A stretch of DNA of 64,000 bases from Actinomycetota bacterium. GTDB taxonomy: Bacteria; Actinomycetota; Acidimicrobiia; Acidimicrobiales; Ilumatobacteraceae. Positions within the stretch are counted from its first letter, which is position 1, and every line of letters starts with the position of its first letter. The position numbers and the translations under genes are program-made. The notes beneath the pieces are model-generated. The model ran no database searches. It was not told the origin of the DNA and saw only the letters and a list, made by a program, of their open reading frames with translations. Positions 1-11,160 of the stretch are shown here, piece after piece. The DNA lies in the NCBI GenBank assembly GCA_016870215.1, contig VGCD01000009.1, positions 1 through 64,000 on the forward strand. Direction: 5' to 3'.

Positions 1-1212
1 TCTGGTCCGCGTCGTGATGATGATCGTCGTCCCCGTTTTCGTGATGGTGATGATCGTCCGCGTCGCTCGTCTGGTCCGCGTCCGATTCGTGATGGCGGCC
101 GTGATAGTGGGCAGCGTGGGGATCGTCGCCCGCGTCGTGACTTTGGTGATGATCGCGGTCGGCGTGACAGTGATGAGCACAGACCACGTCGCGATTTTGG
201 TGATAACCGACGGCGTCAGCGAGATGATGGTGCACGTCGTCGTGATGATCGCGGTCCGCGCCGTGAAGATAATCGTCGCCCACGACGTGACTTTGGTGAT
301 GATCGCGGTCGCGGTCGCGGCGAGGGGCGTAGTGAAGGTCGTGGTGAGGGTCGCGGTCGGGTGTTCCGAGATGGTGGACGACCAGTCCCGCAGACCGCAG
401 CACAACGCAAGCGAGAGGAAGTGCGCTCCCGCACTGGCGGACGTCGCACCAAGGACGTTCCTGACAGAGCCCCAGATCACACTTCGGAGCAGTGGATTGA
501 CGAGGGGTCAACACGTCAACGTCGTGAACGAGCTGTGGCCTCAGTCTCGAAGAAACGCACCAAGAAGGTGCGTGCACTTGACTCGGTGGTCGCAGAGTTC
601 GAGAAAGCTCTTGGCAAGCGTCACGGTAAATATCTGCAGCGCTACGAAGCGGCCCTAGCCGCCTTTGAGGCGCAGCGTTACAAGGAAGCACGAATTGCCC
701 TGACCCCATTGGCAAAAGAGTGCTCAGACATTGCATCAGTTCACGATCTACTTGGCTTGTGTCTCTATCGCGAAGAGAATTTCGCTCGGGCAATCGAAGC
801 ATTGGAAGTGGCCCAACGGATCAACGCACATCAGGTGTTCAACCATGCAGTGTTGGCTGACTGTCACCGTGCTCTGAAGAGCTACGACAGAGTTGATGAA
901 TTGTGGGCTGAGTTGCGAGATGCGTCGCCACATCCAGAACTTCTGGCGGAGGGGCGAATTGTGTTTGCAGGGTCACTTGTCGACCGTGGCCGTCTCGAAG
1001 AGGCGCGAGACGTCATGGAGAAGGTGTCGCCAACCTCATCGAAGCCATCTAAGGGCCTCAATGAGTACCACTTGCGACAGTGGTACGTCCTTGGCGACAT
1101 ATACGACCATCTCGGCGACGTCGTCAATGCGCGACGAGTGTTCGAAACAATTTTGTCTGTCGACACCCATTTTGCTGACGTCCCAGAACGTCTCTCCACA
1201 CTGGGCGCCTGA
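1..1212 (+). CDS. TPR-repeat protein with Arg/Gly/Asp-rich N-terminal tail (5' partial)
   Basis: The frame is open from base 1 and ends at TGA 1210-1212, so the true start lies upstream. The first 120 or so visible residues are a low-complexity tract of Arg, Asp, Gly and Pro with repeated RRPRRDFGDDRGR-like units. A Lys/Arg-rich linker follows, then from about residue 200 a helical region with TPR-type signatures (for example ALAAFEAQRYKEARIALTPLA and DIYDHLGDVVNARRVFETIL). TPRs mediate protein-protein contacts; Arg/Gly-rich disordered tails often bind RNA. The pairing suggests a cytoplasmic scaffold or RNP-associated protein, but its function is unknown. The SSB-like gene follows 60 bases downstream. 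The GTG at 361 is internal and not a credible start because the same composition continues upstream of it. Confidence 0.85.
   Translation, partial: SGPRRDDDRRPRFRDGDDRPRRSSGPRPIRDGGRDSGQRGDRRPRRDFGDDRGRRDSDEHRPRRDFGDNRRRQRDDGARRRDDRGPRREDNRRPRRDFGDDRGRGRGEGRSEGRGEGRGRVFRDGGRPVPQTAAQRKREEVRSRTGGRRTKDVPDRAPDHTSEQWIDEGSTRQRRERAVASVSKKRTKKVRALDSVVAEFEKALGKRHGKYLQRYEAALAAFEAQRYKEARIALTPLAKECSDIASVHDLLGLCLYREENFARAIEALEVAQRINAHQVFNHAVLADCHRALKSYDRVDELWAELRDASPHPELLAEGRIVFAGSLVDRGRLEEARDVMEKVSPTSSKPSKGLNEYHLRQWYVLGDIYDHLGDVVNARRVFETILSVDTHFADVPERLSTLGA
124..312 (+). repeat. Three copies of an RRPRRDFGDDRGR-encoding unit
   Basis: Units lie at 124-162, 181-213 and 274-312 within the N-terminal tail of the TPR protein. 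The first and third differ at about three of 39 bases, so they look like a recent in-frame duplication. The middle copy is more diverged. The reading frame is preserved in all three. Confidence 0.8.
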
Positions 1213-1271
1213 CGCACACACCATCGCTACCGCCGCGCAACCATGCACGGCTTGGCTGAAAGGTGATCGTC

Positions 1272-1655
1272 ATGGCAGCACATTCAAGTGAAGATGTTCT
1301 CGAGGTAAGTGGCGTCAACTGTGTGGTGCTGCGCGGCACGGTTTCCAATGATCCAGAGGTTCGAGAGTTGTCATCTGGAAAGGTGGTGACGTCGTTCAAT
1401 GTGTCGACCACCACAGGTGCTGGCACGTGGTCGGTGCCAGTGTCGATTGAAGGAACGCTTGCGAACTCCGTGATCGAAGGGTCAGACGTCGTAGTTGTAG
1501 GTGGGGTGCGTAGGCGCTTCTTCCGAGCAGGTGGTGTCGTTCAAAGCAGAACTGAGGTGTCAGCTTCCAAAGTTGTAACTAGTCGAAAGCGCGCGACAGC
1601 TCGACGCCTTGTCGACACGATGTTCGACGATGTGCTCGCTGTGTTGGATCTTTAA
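1272..1655 (+). CDS. SSB-like OB-fold protein
   Basis: A 127-residue protein resembling single-stranded DNA-binding proteins over its first 100 residues (VVLRGTVSNDPEVRELSSGKV, then VPVSIEGTLA and a DVVVVGGVRRRFFR strand). It lacks the acidic DDDIPF-type tail by which canonical SSB recruits replication partners, so it is more likely an accessory paralogue than the main SSB. ATG 1272 is preferred over GTG 1263 because AAAGG lies about 8 bases before it. The stop overlaps the stop of the convergent NTF2-like gene by four bases. Confidence 0.7.
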   Translation: MAAHSSEDVLEVSGVNCVVLRGTVSNDPEVRELSSGKVVTSFNVSTTTGAGTWSVPVSIEGTLANSVIEGSDVVVVGGVRRRFFRAGGVVQSRTEVSASKVVTSRKRATARRLVDTMFDDVLAVLDL

Positions 1656-2269
1656 CGAACCCGCACGCTGAGTGTGTCAGGGGCATCGCCGCGCATCTGC
1701 GTGAGGAATGCGTCGAGGGGTGCGGGTGCTGGTACTTCGGAGTCACTCGGTCCGTGTTCCCAGAATGTCTTCCACGTCGGCCAATAGTGCTCCCAGCCAC
1801 CCTCGTAGGGTTCGCGATCGGGCCAGCGCATCTTGTTGGGCCCAATGGGCGGCTTGTTGAGATCGACTGCGTACCAATAGAGCGGAAGACGACGGCGAAA
1901 GAACCACGAGCCATCAATCCGCTCGTAGTTGTCGATGTACATCATCGTCATGATCACCCACTCATCACCTGTCTCATGTTCGTTGCGCGAATACACAACG
2001 CCACGGGCGTGGTCATAATCATCAAACTCAATGATGTGATTGCCGATGAAGTGCGCCGTGCCGGTGAACTGCTCGCGCAACGTCGTGTCGAACCAGTCGC
2101 GCAGAGCCCATCGTCCACTCTGATCCCGACTGACCCGTACATCCTCGGGGAACAGGCCGACGAGCGAATTGAGGTCGCGCATGTCCAACGCCAACGAGTA
2201 TTTGGCGGCCAATTGCCGTATGGCATCGAGGGACTCAAGGCGGTCGATTCTGTCGTTCACTTCAGGCAT
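1652..2269 (-). CDS. NTF2/SnoaL-like domain protein
   Basis: A 205-residue protein with the N-terminal helix typical of SnoaL-like_4 proteins (IDRLESLDAIRQLAAKYSLALDMRDLNSLVGLF), followed by the cone-shaped beta-barrel pattern (TAHFIGNHIIEF, GVVYSRNEH, ERIDGSWFFRRR). Members include ring-hydroxylating dioxygenase beta-like subunits, dehydratases and steroid isomerase-like enzymes. The substrate cannot be assigned. A TACGGT box six bases before the ATG suggests a leaderless transcript. Confidence 0.75.
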   Translation of the reverse strand: MPEVNDRIDRLESLDAIRQLAAKYSLALDMRDLNSLVGLFPEDVRVSRDQSGRWALRDWFDTTLREQFTGTAHFIGNHIIEFDDYDHARGVVYSRNEHETGDEWVIMTMMYIDNYERIDGSWFFRRRLPLYWYAVDLNKPPIGPNKMRWPDREPYEGGWEHYWPTWKTFWEHGPSDSEVPAPAPLDAFLTQMRGDAPDTLSVRVR

Positions 2270-2275
2270 GTGACG

Positions 2276-2281
2276 ACCGTA
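2276..2281 (-). promoter_or_regulatory. Leaderless-type -10 box (TACGGT) for the NTF2-like gene
   Basis: TANNNT hexamer with six bases to ATG 2269 and no Shine-Dalgarno between them. This spacing would place the transcription start at or next to the start codon. Confidence 0.45.
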
Positions 2282-2381
2282 CCTTGCCGTGTGACGGGGG
2301 GCCTGGAAAGTCGGGTCGCAGTATGCGGATGACTACTGTGGTCAAGGTTCTTCCCTCAGGGATGCGGGCGAAAGGAATGGC

Positions 2382-3269
2382 ATGAACCAGGAACAACTCA
2401 CGCGGATGCGCGACGGTAAAGGATTCATTGCTGCATTAGACCAAAGCGGTGGCAGCACTCCGAAGGCCCTGCGTTTGTATGGCATTGAAGAATCGGAGTA
2501 CTCCGGCGATGCTCAGATGTTCGATCTCATTCACGCGATGCGCACGCGCATGATCACGAGCCCAGCGTTCTCAGGCGAGCGTGTGCTTGGCGCCATCTTG
2601 TTCGAAGGCACCATGGACCGTGACATCGAGGGAATGGGAAGTGCCGAGTTTCTCTGGTCCAAAAAGAAGGTCATCCCATTCTTGAAGGTTGACAAAGGAC
2701 TTGCCGATGAGGAAAACGGCGTACAAGTCATGAAGGCGATGCCAGAGCTTGACGCGTTGCTGTCAAAGGCCGTGTCAAGAGGTGTCTTTGGCACGAAGAT
2801 GCGCTCAGTCATCAAATTGGCAGACAAGAAGGGAATCGAAGCTGTTGTGACCCAACAGTTCGAGGTCGGTCGTCAGATTCTGAATGCCGGGCTGGTGCCG
2901 ATCATCGAGCCCGAAGTCGACATCCACAGCCCGAACAAGTCCGAAGCTGAGTCGATTCTCAAGCAATGCCTCCTTGCGGAGTTGGCGAAGCAACCCGCGT
3001 CGTCACCGGTGATGCTGAAATTGACACTGCCCGAGCAAGACGGGTTCTACTCCGATGTCATCTCGCATGCGAGCGTGCTTCGAGTTGTTGCATTGTCGGG
3101 TGGCTATACACGCGACGACTCAAACGCACGTCTGTCAAGAAACAAGGGCATGATCGCCAGTTTCTCGCGAGCGCTCACCGAGGGTCTTTCGGCGAAGCAG
3201 TCCGACGCTGAATTCAACAAGGTGCTCGACCAATCAATTGAGAGCATCTTTCAGGCCTCAATTACCTGA
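2382..3269 (+). CDS. fda: Class I fructose-bisphosphate aldolase
   Basis: A 295-residue class I (Schiff-base) aldolase that cleaves fructose-1,6-bisphosphate to glyceraldehyde-3-phosphate and dihydroxyacetone phosphate. The N-terminal [17 protein letters not shown] motif and the VMLKLTLPE strand carrying the Schiff-base lysine are visible, as is the phosphate-binding [12 protein letters not shown] motif. The length matches the short bacterial form. ATG 2382 is preceded by GAAAGGA at 2370-2376. A TACTGT box at 2334-2339 could be the -10 of a leadered promoter. The gene stands alone between convergent or divergent neighbours. Confidence 0.92.
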   Translation: MNQEQLTRMRDGKGFIAALDQSGGSTPKALRLYGIEESEYSGDAQMFDLIHAMRTRMITSPAFSGERVLGAILFEGTMDRDIEGMGSAEFLWSKKKVIPFLKVDKGLADEENGVQVMKAMPELDALLSKAVSRGVFGTKMRSVIKLADKKGIEAVVTQQFEVGRQILNAGLVPIIEPEVDIHSPNKSEAESILKQCLLAELAKQPASSPVMLKLTLPEQDGFYSDVISHASVLRVVALSGGYTRDDSNARLSRNKGMIASFSRALTEGLSAKQSDAEFNKVLDQSIESIFQASIT

Positions 3270-3308
3270 TCGTCTGAGTCTCTCCGACGAAACCTCGTAC
3301 GACGCGGC

Positions 3309-4502
3309 TTACGCGTCAAGGGGTCGCATCACTAGTCCCGTTCTGAGTTTTGGCGTGAAGAAGGTTGACTTCGGGGGCATCAACTCGCCACTGTCGGCGA
3401 CGTGGCGAATCTGGTCGATGCTGACGGGCCTGATGAGAACGGCAGCTGAGCATCGTCCCTGACGAAGTGCCTTCAACACGTCGGTCACGCCATGTTGATA
3501 AGCAACTTGGTGGGTGATGCCCTGAAGCGCATGTTCGAGGCGTGCGCTGTCCAAATCTCGAACACCTTCGAATTTCTCCATTCTGGGTGTGAGGAATTGT
3601 CCTTGGCCATCCGGACCGACGAGACACAGAGCTCCGCGTCGTCGCATCTCGGTGAGTGTGGATGCATCAACGCTGCCAGCGTCTGTCGCGGTGAAGTAGT
3701 TGCCTAGCGCTGTCTGTAACTGGTCGGCGGTGATGTCTGAGTAGATGCGATGAATGGCCGCAATACTCAGCTGTTCTTCGACTAATTCAGCGACGTAGGT
3801 GAGAGCGGTTGCTGCGCCCGTTGCCTGAGGCGTGCCAGCAACTTCATCGCGGTATGTGCGGGAGATGGCGTAACGATGGTGTCCGTCGGCTATGAGCACT
3901 GGTTTGTCGGCAACACATGTTGCGATCAGTGCGAGGCGAGCCGAGTCGTCGACACGCTCAATGACGTGGACGACACCTTGTTCATCGATACAGCGCGCTA
4001 CTTCGGTTCCTGAGTCCTTCAAGAGCGCAGACAGTCCTTGGTTGAGAGAAAGACCCCACACCGGGCTGAGATTGGTTCGTGTGGCACGTGTGAGATCCAG
4101 ACGGTCAGTCTTTGCCTTGGGTGTTGTCTGTTCGTGGGGCAGAACTCCGCCTGCCCCAGCGTCAACGACTTCGAGAGTTCCGAGTACTCCGACGGTCGTT
4201 CTCGTAGACCCTGCCTCGTCGGTGAATGTCATCCGGTAGATGTAGAACGAGGGTTCGTCGTCGAGAACAAGCACCGAGGTCTCGATCCAGTTGCGCAGCA
4301 GTTGTGCGGCCGCTTCGTAACGTCCGTCTCCGTCGCGCTCGACGGGATAGTCAACTCTCACGATGTTGCGCTCTTCGCTCTTCGCATGGTTGTCGCGTGT
4401 CTGCACATCGAACACGTCGTAGGGAGGCGACGTGAAGCGACTGACATCGGTTGAGGTAGATGTCGCGTAGCGAAGACCACGAAACGGTTCAAACTTTGGC
4501 AT
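3309..4502 (-). CDS. DUF1015 family protein
   Basis: A 397-residue protein with the hallmarks of DUF1015: the opening PKFEPFRGLRY followed by SPPYDVF, LPHEQTTPKAKTDRLDL near residue 120, and IADGHHRYAISRTYRDE near residue 205. The conserved His, Asp and Arg residues look catalytic, but no reaction is established for the family. It is divergent from tlyA with a 62-base gap, and no clear Shine-Dalgarno or -10 was found for it there. Confidence 0.85.
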   Translation of the reverse strand: MPKFEPFRGLRYATSTSTDVSRFTSPPYDVFDVQTRDNHAKSEERNIVRVDYPVERDGDGRYEAAAQLLRNWIETSVLVLDDEPSFYIYRMTFTDEAGSTRTTVGVLGTLEVVDAGAGGVLPHEQTTPKAKTDRLDLTRATRTNLSPVWGLSLNQGLSALLKDSGTEVARCIDEQGVVHVIERVDDSARLALIATCVADKPVLIADGHHRYAISRTYRDEVAGTPQATGAATALTYVAELVEEQLSIAAIHRIYSDITADQLQTALGNYFTATDAGSVDASTLTEMRRRGALCLVGPDGQGQFLTPRMEKFEGVRDLDSARLEHALQGITHQVAYQHGVTDVLKALRQGRCSAAVLIRPVSIDQIRHVADSGELMPPKSTFFTPKLRTGLVMRPLDA

Positions 4503-4556
4503 ACGTCAAGGGTGGCAGGTTCAACAGTGTTCGACAAAGGTGGACAGTGTGCTCGG

Positions 4557-4562
4557 TACGCT
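4557..4562 (+). promoter_or_regulatory. Candidate -10 box (TACGCT) for tlyA
   Basis: CGGTACGCT lies eight bases before ATG 4571, the second in-frame ATG of tlyA. The same CGGTACGCT plus eight bases precedes the tyrA GTG at 14843. No Shine-Dalgarno is present. Confidence 0.4.
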
Positions 4563-4564
4563 GA

Positions 4565-5374
4565 ATGACAATGCGCGCTCGCCTAGATGTCGAAATGGTG
4601 CGTCGTGGCCTCGTTGCAAGTCGTTCCGAGGCTGCCGACATGATTGCCGCCGGAGTCGTGACGGTGGCAGGGGCCATTGCCGACAAACCGTCGCGATTGG
4701 TGGCAAAGGGTGATCCGGTGAATATCGCCGGCCCGGCACCGCGTTATGTCTCGCGCGGTGGAGAGAAGCTGCACCACGCACTTGCTGTGTTCGATGTGTC
4801 GTTAGTTCACCGGTCTGTACTCGACGCTGGTTCGTCCACCGGTGGGTTCACAGATTGCTCCCTGCAACACGGTGCTCGTCGTGTCGCCGGTTTTGATGTG
4901 GGGAAGGCGCAACTGCATGAACGACTCGCCAACGACGAACGAGTCACTCAGCGCGATGGCGTGAATGTGCGAAACATCACGACAGATGAACTGCCATTCC
5001 CGTGTTCTTTGTTGGTGGCTGACGTCTCGTTCATCTCGCTCACCAAGGTGCTTCCGGCTCTGCTTGCAGTGCTGTGTGGTGAGGAAGGATTCGACACCCC
5101 CGAAGCGCTGGTGCTTGTAAAACCTCAATTCGAGGCCGGCCGACAAGAAGTGTCAAAGGGCCGGGGCATCATCACGGACCCACGCATCTGGATGGAGGCG
5201 TGCGATGCCGTCGCAGAGTGCTTCAGCACACACGGATATGGCGTGTGTGGGGTGGTCGAATCTCCAATCAAAGGCGGCGATGGCAACGTGGAATATCTCA
5301 TGTACGCACGCCGTGGCGTGGTGGGGCAGACTTCTCACGTGGTGGCATCGCCGACTTCTGGAGACATGGCGTGA
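4565..5374 (+). CDS. tlyA: TlyA family rRNA 2'-O-methyltransferase
   Basis: A 269-residue TlyA/hemolysin-A family protein. It has an N-terminal S4 RNA-binding domain (RLDVEMVRRGLVASRSEAADMIAAG) and then an FtsJ-like SAM methyltransferase domain (YVSRGGEKLHHAL, LDAGSSTGGFTDC, VLVKPQFEAG). Mycobacterial TlyA methylates 16S and 23S rRNA cytidines and sets capreomycin sensitivity; the same role is inferred here. ATG 4571 (MRARLD) is an equally good start and fits a leaderless transcript from the TACGCT box. The stop overlaps the nadK GTG by four bases, beginning a tlyA-nadK-recN unit known in actinobacteria. Confidence 0.93.
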   Translation: MTMRARLDVEMVRRGLVASRSEAADMIAAGVVTVAGAIADKPSRLVAKGDPVNIAGPAPRYVSRGGEKLHHALAVFDVSLVHRSVLDAGSSTGGFTDCSLQHGARRVAGFDVGKAQLHERLANDERVTQRDGVNVRNITTDELPFPCSLLVADVSFISLTKVLPALLAVLCGEEGFDTPEALVLVKPQFEAGRQEVSKGRGIITDPRIWMEACDAVAECFSTHGYGVCGVVESPIKGGDGNVEYLMYARRGVVGQTSHVVASPTSGDMA

Positions 5375-6240
5375 CTGTCGTCGGCGTCACCTTCCACCGC
5401 TATCGCGACGATGCGGTGGCTTCAGTCGACACAGTTGCTGCCTGGGCGCACGCCAACGGTGTGAGGGTGGTTGCACAGGCCGATGATGTGGAGGCGCTGC
5501 GGGGCCGAGTGGCACACGAGCCTGAGTCAGTCGCTTCGCTCATCGACGTTGACGTCGTGGTGTCGCTCGGTGGCGATGGCACGATGCTGCGAACGGTGCG
5601 GGCGCTCAATGGGCACCCGACACCAATCATCGGTGTCAATATCGGAACTCGTGGCTATCTCACTCGAGTAGAGCCACACGATGTCGCAGAGGCCTTGAAG
5701 AGGTTTGTGCACGGCAGGGAAGGAGTTGACTTTTCCTTTGATGACCGCATGATGCTCTCGGCCGTCGTCAGTGCTCCCTCGTCGGGCAGCGAGAGCACGT
5801 GGTTCGCATTGAATGAAGTCGTCTTTGAGAAATCAGAGAGCGGTCACACAGTCAAGCTCGATGTCTCTATTGATGGCGTCGATTTCGCCACATACACGGC
5901 AGACGGCCTGATTGTGGCGACGCCAACTGGCTCAACGGCCTATGCGCTGTCTGCGCGGGGTCCAGTGTTGTCGCCTCGACTTCGCGCAGTGTTGCTGACA
6001 CCGGTGTCACCGCACATGGTGTTTGATCGCTCGCTGGTGTTGGACCCCGCTGAGGACGTGGTCGTCACCGTCGGTGGGTATCGACCTGTCGAAGTGTCAG
6101 TCGATGGTCACCGATGCGTCGAATTGAATGTCGGGCAGTCGATGAAGGTGTCTGCTGCGCAATATGTGGCACGACTGTTGCGCTTCGAAGATCGCCGTTT
6201 CCACCAAATCTTGCGGCAGAAGTTTGGTTTGGTCGAGTAA
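5371..6240 (+). CDS. nadK: NAD kinase
   Basis: A 289-residue ATP-NAD kinase making NADP. The GGDGTMLR motif is at residues 67-74, with NEVVFEK and the TPTGSTAYALSARGP NAD-binding motif further on. The frame stays open upstream inside tlyA, but the GTG at 5371 overlapping the tlyA stop gives the normal length and begins at the expected first strand (TVVGVTFHR). recN starts three bases after the stop. Confidence 0.95.
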   Translation: MTVVGVTFHRYRDDAVASVDTVAAWAHANGVRVVAQADDVEALRGRVAHEPESVASLIDVDVVVSLGGDGTMLRTVRALNGHPTPIIGVNIGTRGYLTRVEPHDVAEALKRFVHGREGVDFSFDDRMMLSAVVSAPSSGSESTWFALNEVVFEKSESGHTVKLDVSIDGVDFATYTADGLIVATPTGSTAYALSARGPVLSPRLRAVLLTPVSPHMVFDRSLVLDPAEDVVVTVGGYRPVEVSVDGHRCVELNVGQSMKVSAAQYVARLLRFEDRRFHQILRQKFGLVE

Positions 6241-6243
6241 GCG

Positions 6244-7959
6244 ATGTTGGCAGAGCTGCATATCGAGAACCTCGGCGTCATCGAATTGCTCGATCTGCGC
6301 TTTGGTGCAGGTTTCACTGCGTTCACCGGCGAGACGGGTGCCGGTAAGACCATGTTGGTGGAGGCCATGTCTCTCTTGGTCGGTGGTCGCGCTGATGGGG
6401 CAATGGTTCGACCGGGCGCGGAGGAAGCACGTGTTGATGGAAGGTTCATCGTGCGCGGCACCGACGGCGATGATGAAGTGATTCTCAGTCGGGTTATCCC
6501 CGCCGATGGGCGAAGTCGGGCATACGTCGATGGTCGCTTGGCCACGGTCACACAACTTCAAGACATTGGGTCGCGCATTGTCGACATACACGGCCAACAT
6601 GCACACCAACGTCTGCTCACCGCAGCCACTCAGCGCGCCGCCCTTGACCATTACGGAAAGGTTGACCTTGGTGATGTGCAGAAGGCGCGCGAGGACATTG
6701 CTCGTATCGACGCGTCGCTTGCAGAGCTTGGCGGAGACGAACGCTCACGTGCTCGAGAAATTGATCTCCTTCGCTTTCAACTGACTGAAATTGAAGCTGC
6801 TGCGCTGGTTGATGCTGACGAGGATGTGCGATTGTCGTCTGAAGAAGATCTCCTGTCGCGCGCCACGGCATTTCGTGAAGCCCTCGGCGGCGCATACGAC
6901 CTCATCGCCGACGACAACGGTGTACGCGACACCTTGGGTCGAGCAAGTGCACTGCTTGGCGGCGCTGCTGGCGGGTCTCATCTTGCTGATATTGCCGGCC
7001 GCATAGAAGCTCTTCTTGCCGAGGTTGACGACGTTGCCGCTGAGCTTCGCCGGGGCGCTGAGACCATCGAGGAAGACCCAGAACGTCTGCAGGGCATCCG
7101 ACTGCGACGGCAATTGTTGGTTGATCTTCGTCGCAAGTATGGAGATTCGCTGACAGATGTCATTACTTTCGCTGATGACGCTCGTCGACGGCTCGATGAC
7201 CTCGAGAGTCACTCCACCCGGGTGGCGGAGTTGACGTCGGCTCGTGCGTCTGGCGTCCAAGCATTTGCTCGCGCAGCCACCATCGTCGGGAAGGCTCGCC
7301 GGGCGGCCGCACCGCGGCTCGCGAAGGACATCCAAAGCCGACTCAGGTTGTTAGCCCTGCCTCATGCCGAGGTGGCGGTGGCAATTGGAGGCGACGAGGC
7401 ATCCGATGCCGTCGATGCAGGTTCGGAGGTTTCTTTTCTCATCTCCACCAATCCCGGGTCACCATTGGCTCCACTCACCAAAGTTGCATCTGGTGGCGAA
7501 TTGGCGCGCACCATGCTCGCAGTTCGCCTGGTGTTGTCCGACGAACCCAGCACGATGGTGTTCGATGAAGTCGACGCTGGCATCGGTGGTGCCGCTGCGT
7601 TGGCAGTTGCTCAGGCACTCGGTGAGCTCGGAACTCACCATCAGGTTTTTGCCGTGACGCACTTGGCTCAAGTAGCCGCTGCCGCCACGACTCATGTGGT
7701 GGTCTCGAAAGAAGTGATCAATCGCGCGACATATGGACGAGCCGAGGTTGCATCTGGGGACGACCGAGTGGCTGAGATTGCCCGAATGCTGTCTGGCGGG
7801 GTGGCCGACGAAAGCGCGCGCCGACACGCCACCGACCTTCTCGCGGAACTGGCGACAGACGTCAATTCCCGATCCACATCCCAATCCACACCGCAAGTCC
7901 GTGGCACCAAAGGAACCCCTCAATCTGGAAAGGCGGGCCCGCGGCGCAAAGCGGGTTAG
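6244..7959 (+). CDS. recN: DNA repair protein RecN
   Basis: A 571-residue SMC-like ATPase of double-strand break repair. Walker A GETGAGKT is at residues 29-36. A central Arg/Asp/Glu-rich coiled-coil region with an EDLLSR-type hinge follows, then the C-terminal signature KVASGGELAR and Walker B MVFDEVDAGIGG (Asp-Glu 441-442). The last 40 residues are a low-complexity Ser/Thr/Lys/Gly tail. It is cotranscribed with nadK (3-base gap). Confidence 0.95.
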   Translation: MLAELHIENLGVIELLDLRFGAGFTAFTGETGAGKTMLVEAMSLLVGGRADGAMVRPGAEEARVDGRFIVRGTDGDDEVILSRVIPADGRSRAYVDGRLATVTQLQDIGSRIVDIHGQHAHQRLLTAATQRAALDHYGKVDLGDVQKAREDIARIDASLAELGGDERSRAREIDLLRFQLTEIEAAALVDADEDVRLSSEEDLLSRATAFREALGGAYDLIADDNGVRDTLGRASALLGGAAGGSHLADIAGRIEALLAEVDDVAAELRRGAETIEEDPERLQGIRLRRQLLVDLRRKYGDSLTDVITFADDARRRLDDLESHSTRVAELTSARASGVQAFARAATIVGKARRAAAPRLAKDIQSRLRLLALPHAEVAVAIGGDEASDAVDAGSEVSFLISTNPGSPLAPLTKVASGGELARTMLAVRLVLSDEPSTMVFDEVDAGIGGAAALAVAQALGELGTHHQVFAVTHLAQVAAAATTHVVVSKEVINRATYGRAEVASGDDRVAEIARMLSGGVADESARRHATDLLAELATDVNSRSTSQSTPQVRGTKGTPQSGKAGPRRKAG

Positions 7960-7964
7960 GATGA

Positions 7965-10215
<2,251 letters not shown>

Positions 10216-10224
10216 GTCGTTGCA

Positions 10225-11160
10225 TTGAAGAAGGTTGTGGGTCTGTCCGAAGAGATGGAGGCCTTCCTGGTGTGGTTGCGCGTCGAGCGTGGCCGAGCAA
10301 CAAACACGCTTGCTGCGTATCGTCGAGATTTGGTGCACTTCAGTACGTGGATTACCGATTCTTCTCTTGATGCTGAATCTCTGACTGCCTCCGACGTGGA
10401 CGACTACATCGATGAATGTCGGGGAACCGGTGAAGCCGTTGCAACAACTGCCCGACGTATGGCAGCGATGAGAATGTTCTTTTCCTATGCAGTGGTCGAA
10501 GGAATGCGAGCCGACGACCCGACTGCGTTGGTTGAAGGAGTTCGCGTTCCAACAGGCGTGCCAAAACCACTCTCTGAAGACGATGTGGAAGCACTACTTG
10601 GTGCTGTCACCGGTGATGACTCTGCGGCCAGGCGTGACCGTGCGATGCTCGAGTTTTTGTATGCAACAGGTGCGCGCATCAGCGAGATGTGTGGGTTGAA
10701 CCTCGACGACCTGGACATGCGCGGGCGCCTCGTGAGGTTGTTCGGTAAAGGCTCAAAAGAACGTGTCGTGCCATTTGGTCGTAAGGCTTGTACATCACTC
10801 GAGGAGTACTTGGCGCGCGATGGTCGAAATCTGTTGGTGCCCGATTATTGGGCTAAAAGCGACGATCGCGATGCAGTTTTCTTAACCAATCGTGGACGTC
10901 GCATGAACCGGCAAAAGGCTTGGGATGTCGTCAAACGTGCAGGCGCAGCGGTGGGACTCGCAGATGATCTGTCACCTCACTCATTACGACATAGTTGCGC
11001 CACTCATATGTTGGAACATGGGGCCGATCTGCGGATAGTGCAAGAAATGCTTGGCCATTCCACCATTTCCACCACGCAGATCTATACGAAGGTGTCGCAG
11101 GAGCGACTGTTCGAGGTGTACAAGACTCACCATCCGCGAGCCCGGAGCAAGCACAAGTGA
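10225..11160 (+). CDS. xerD: Tyrosine recombinase XerD
   Basis: A 311-residue tyrosine recombinase that resolves chromosome dimers at dif. The N-terminal core-binding domain is followed by the catalytic set: Arg151 (TGARISEM), Lys175 (GKGSKER), His252 and Arg255 (SPHSLRHSCATHML), His278 (LGHST) and the nucleophile Tyr287 (QIYTKV). Nothing nearby suggests an integron or phage integrase; the housekeeping context fits XerD. The TTG start at 10225 is chosen by frame and length and is uncertain. The stop overlaps the HD gene by four bases. Confidence 0.93.
   Translation: MKKVVGLSEEMEAFLVWLRVERGRATNTLAAYRRDLVHFSTWITDSSLDAESLTASDVDDYIDECRGTGEAVATTARRMAAMRMFFSYAVVEGMRADDPTALVEGVRVPTGVPKPLSEDDVEALLGAVTGDDSAARRDRAMLEFLYATGARISEMCGLNLDDLDMRGRLVRLFGKGSKERVVPFGRKACTSLEEYLARDGRNLLVPDYWAKSDDRDAVFLTNRGRRMNRQKAWDVVKRAGAAVGLADDLSPHSLRHSCATHMLEHGADLRIVQEMLGHSTISTTQIYTKVSQERLFEVYKTHHPRARSKHK

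Noticed and set aside
216-452. A minus-strand Arg/Pro/Ser-repeat frame
   Set aside because: Antisense image of the RG/RD repeat; no start signal and no independent support.
14-658. A 214-codon plus-strand frame rich in Val and Met at the window start
   Set aside because: It is the shifted frame of the GAT/CGT-rich repeat tract of the TPR protein; composition is artefactual and it ends inside the TPR coding region.
3301-3317. GACGCG-GCTTA-CGCGTC hairpin as a terminator between fda and the DUF1015 gene
   Set aside because: Only six base pairs, no T tract, and it includes the DUF1015 stop codon; too weak to call.
10225-11160. Tyrosine recombinase as a sign of a mobile element or integron
   Set aside because: Sequence and housekeeping context fit XerD; no attachment-site repeats, phage genes or cassette array around it.
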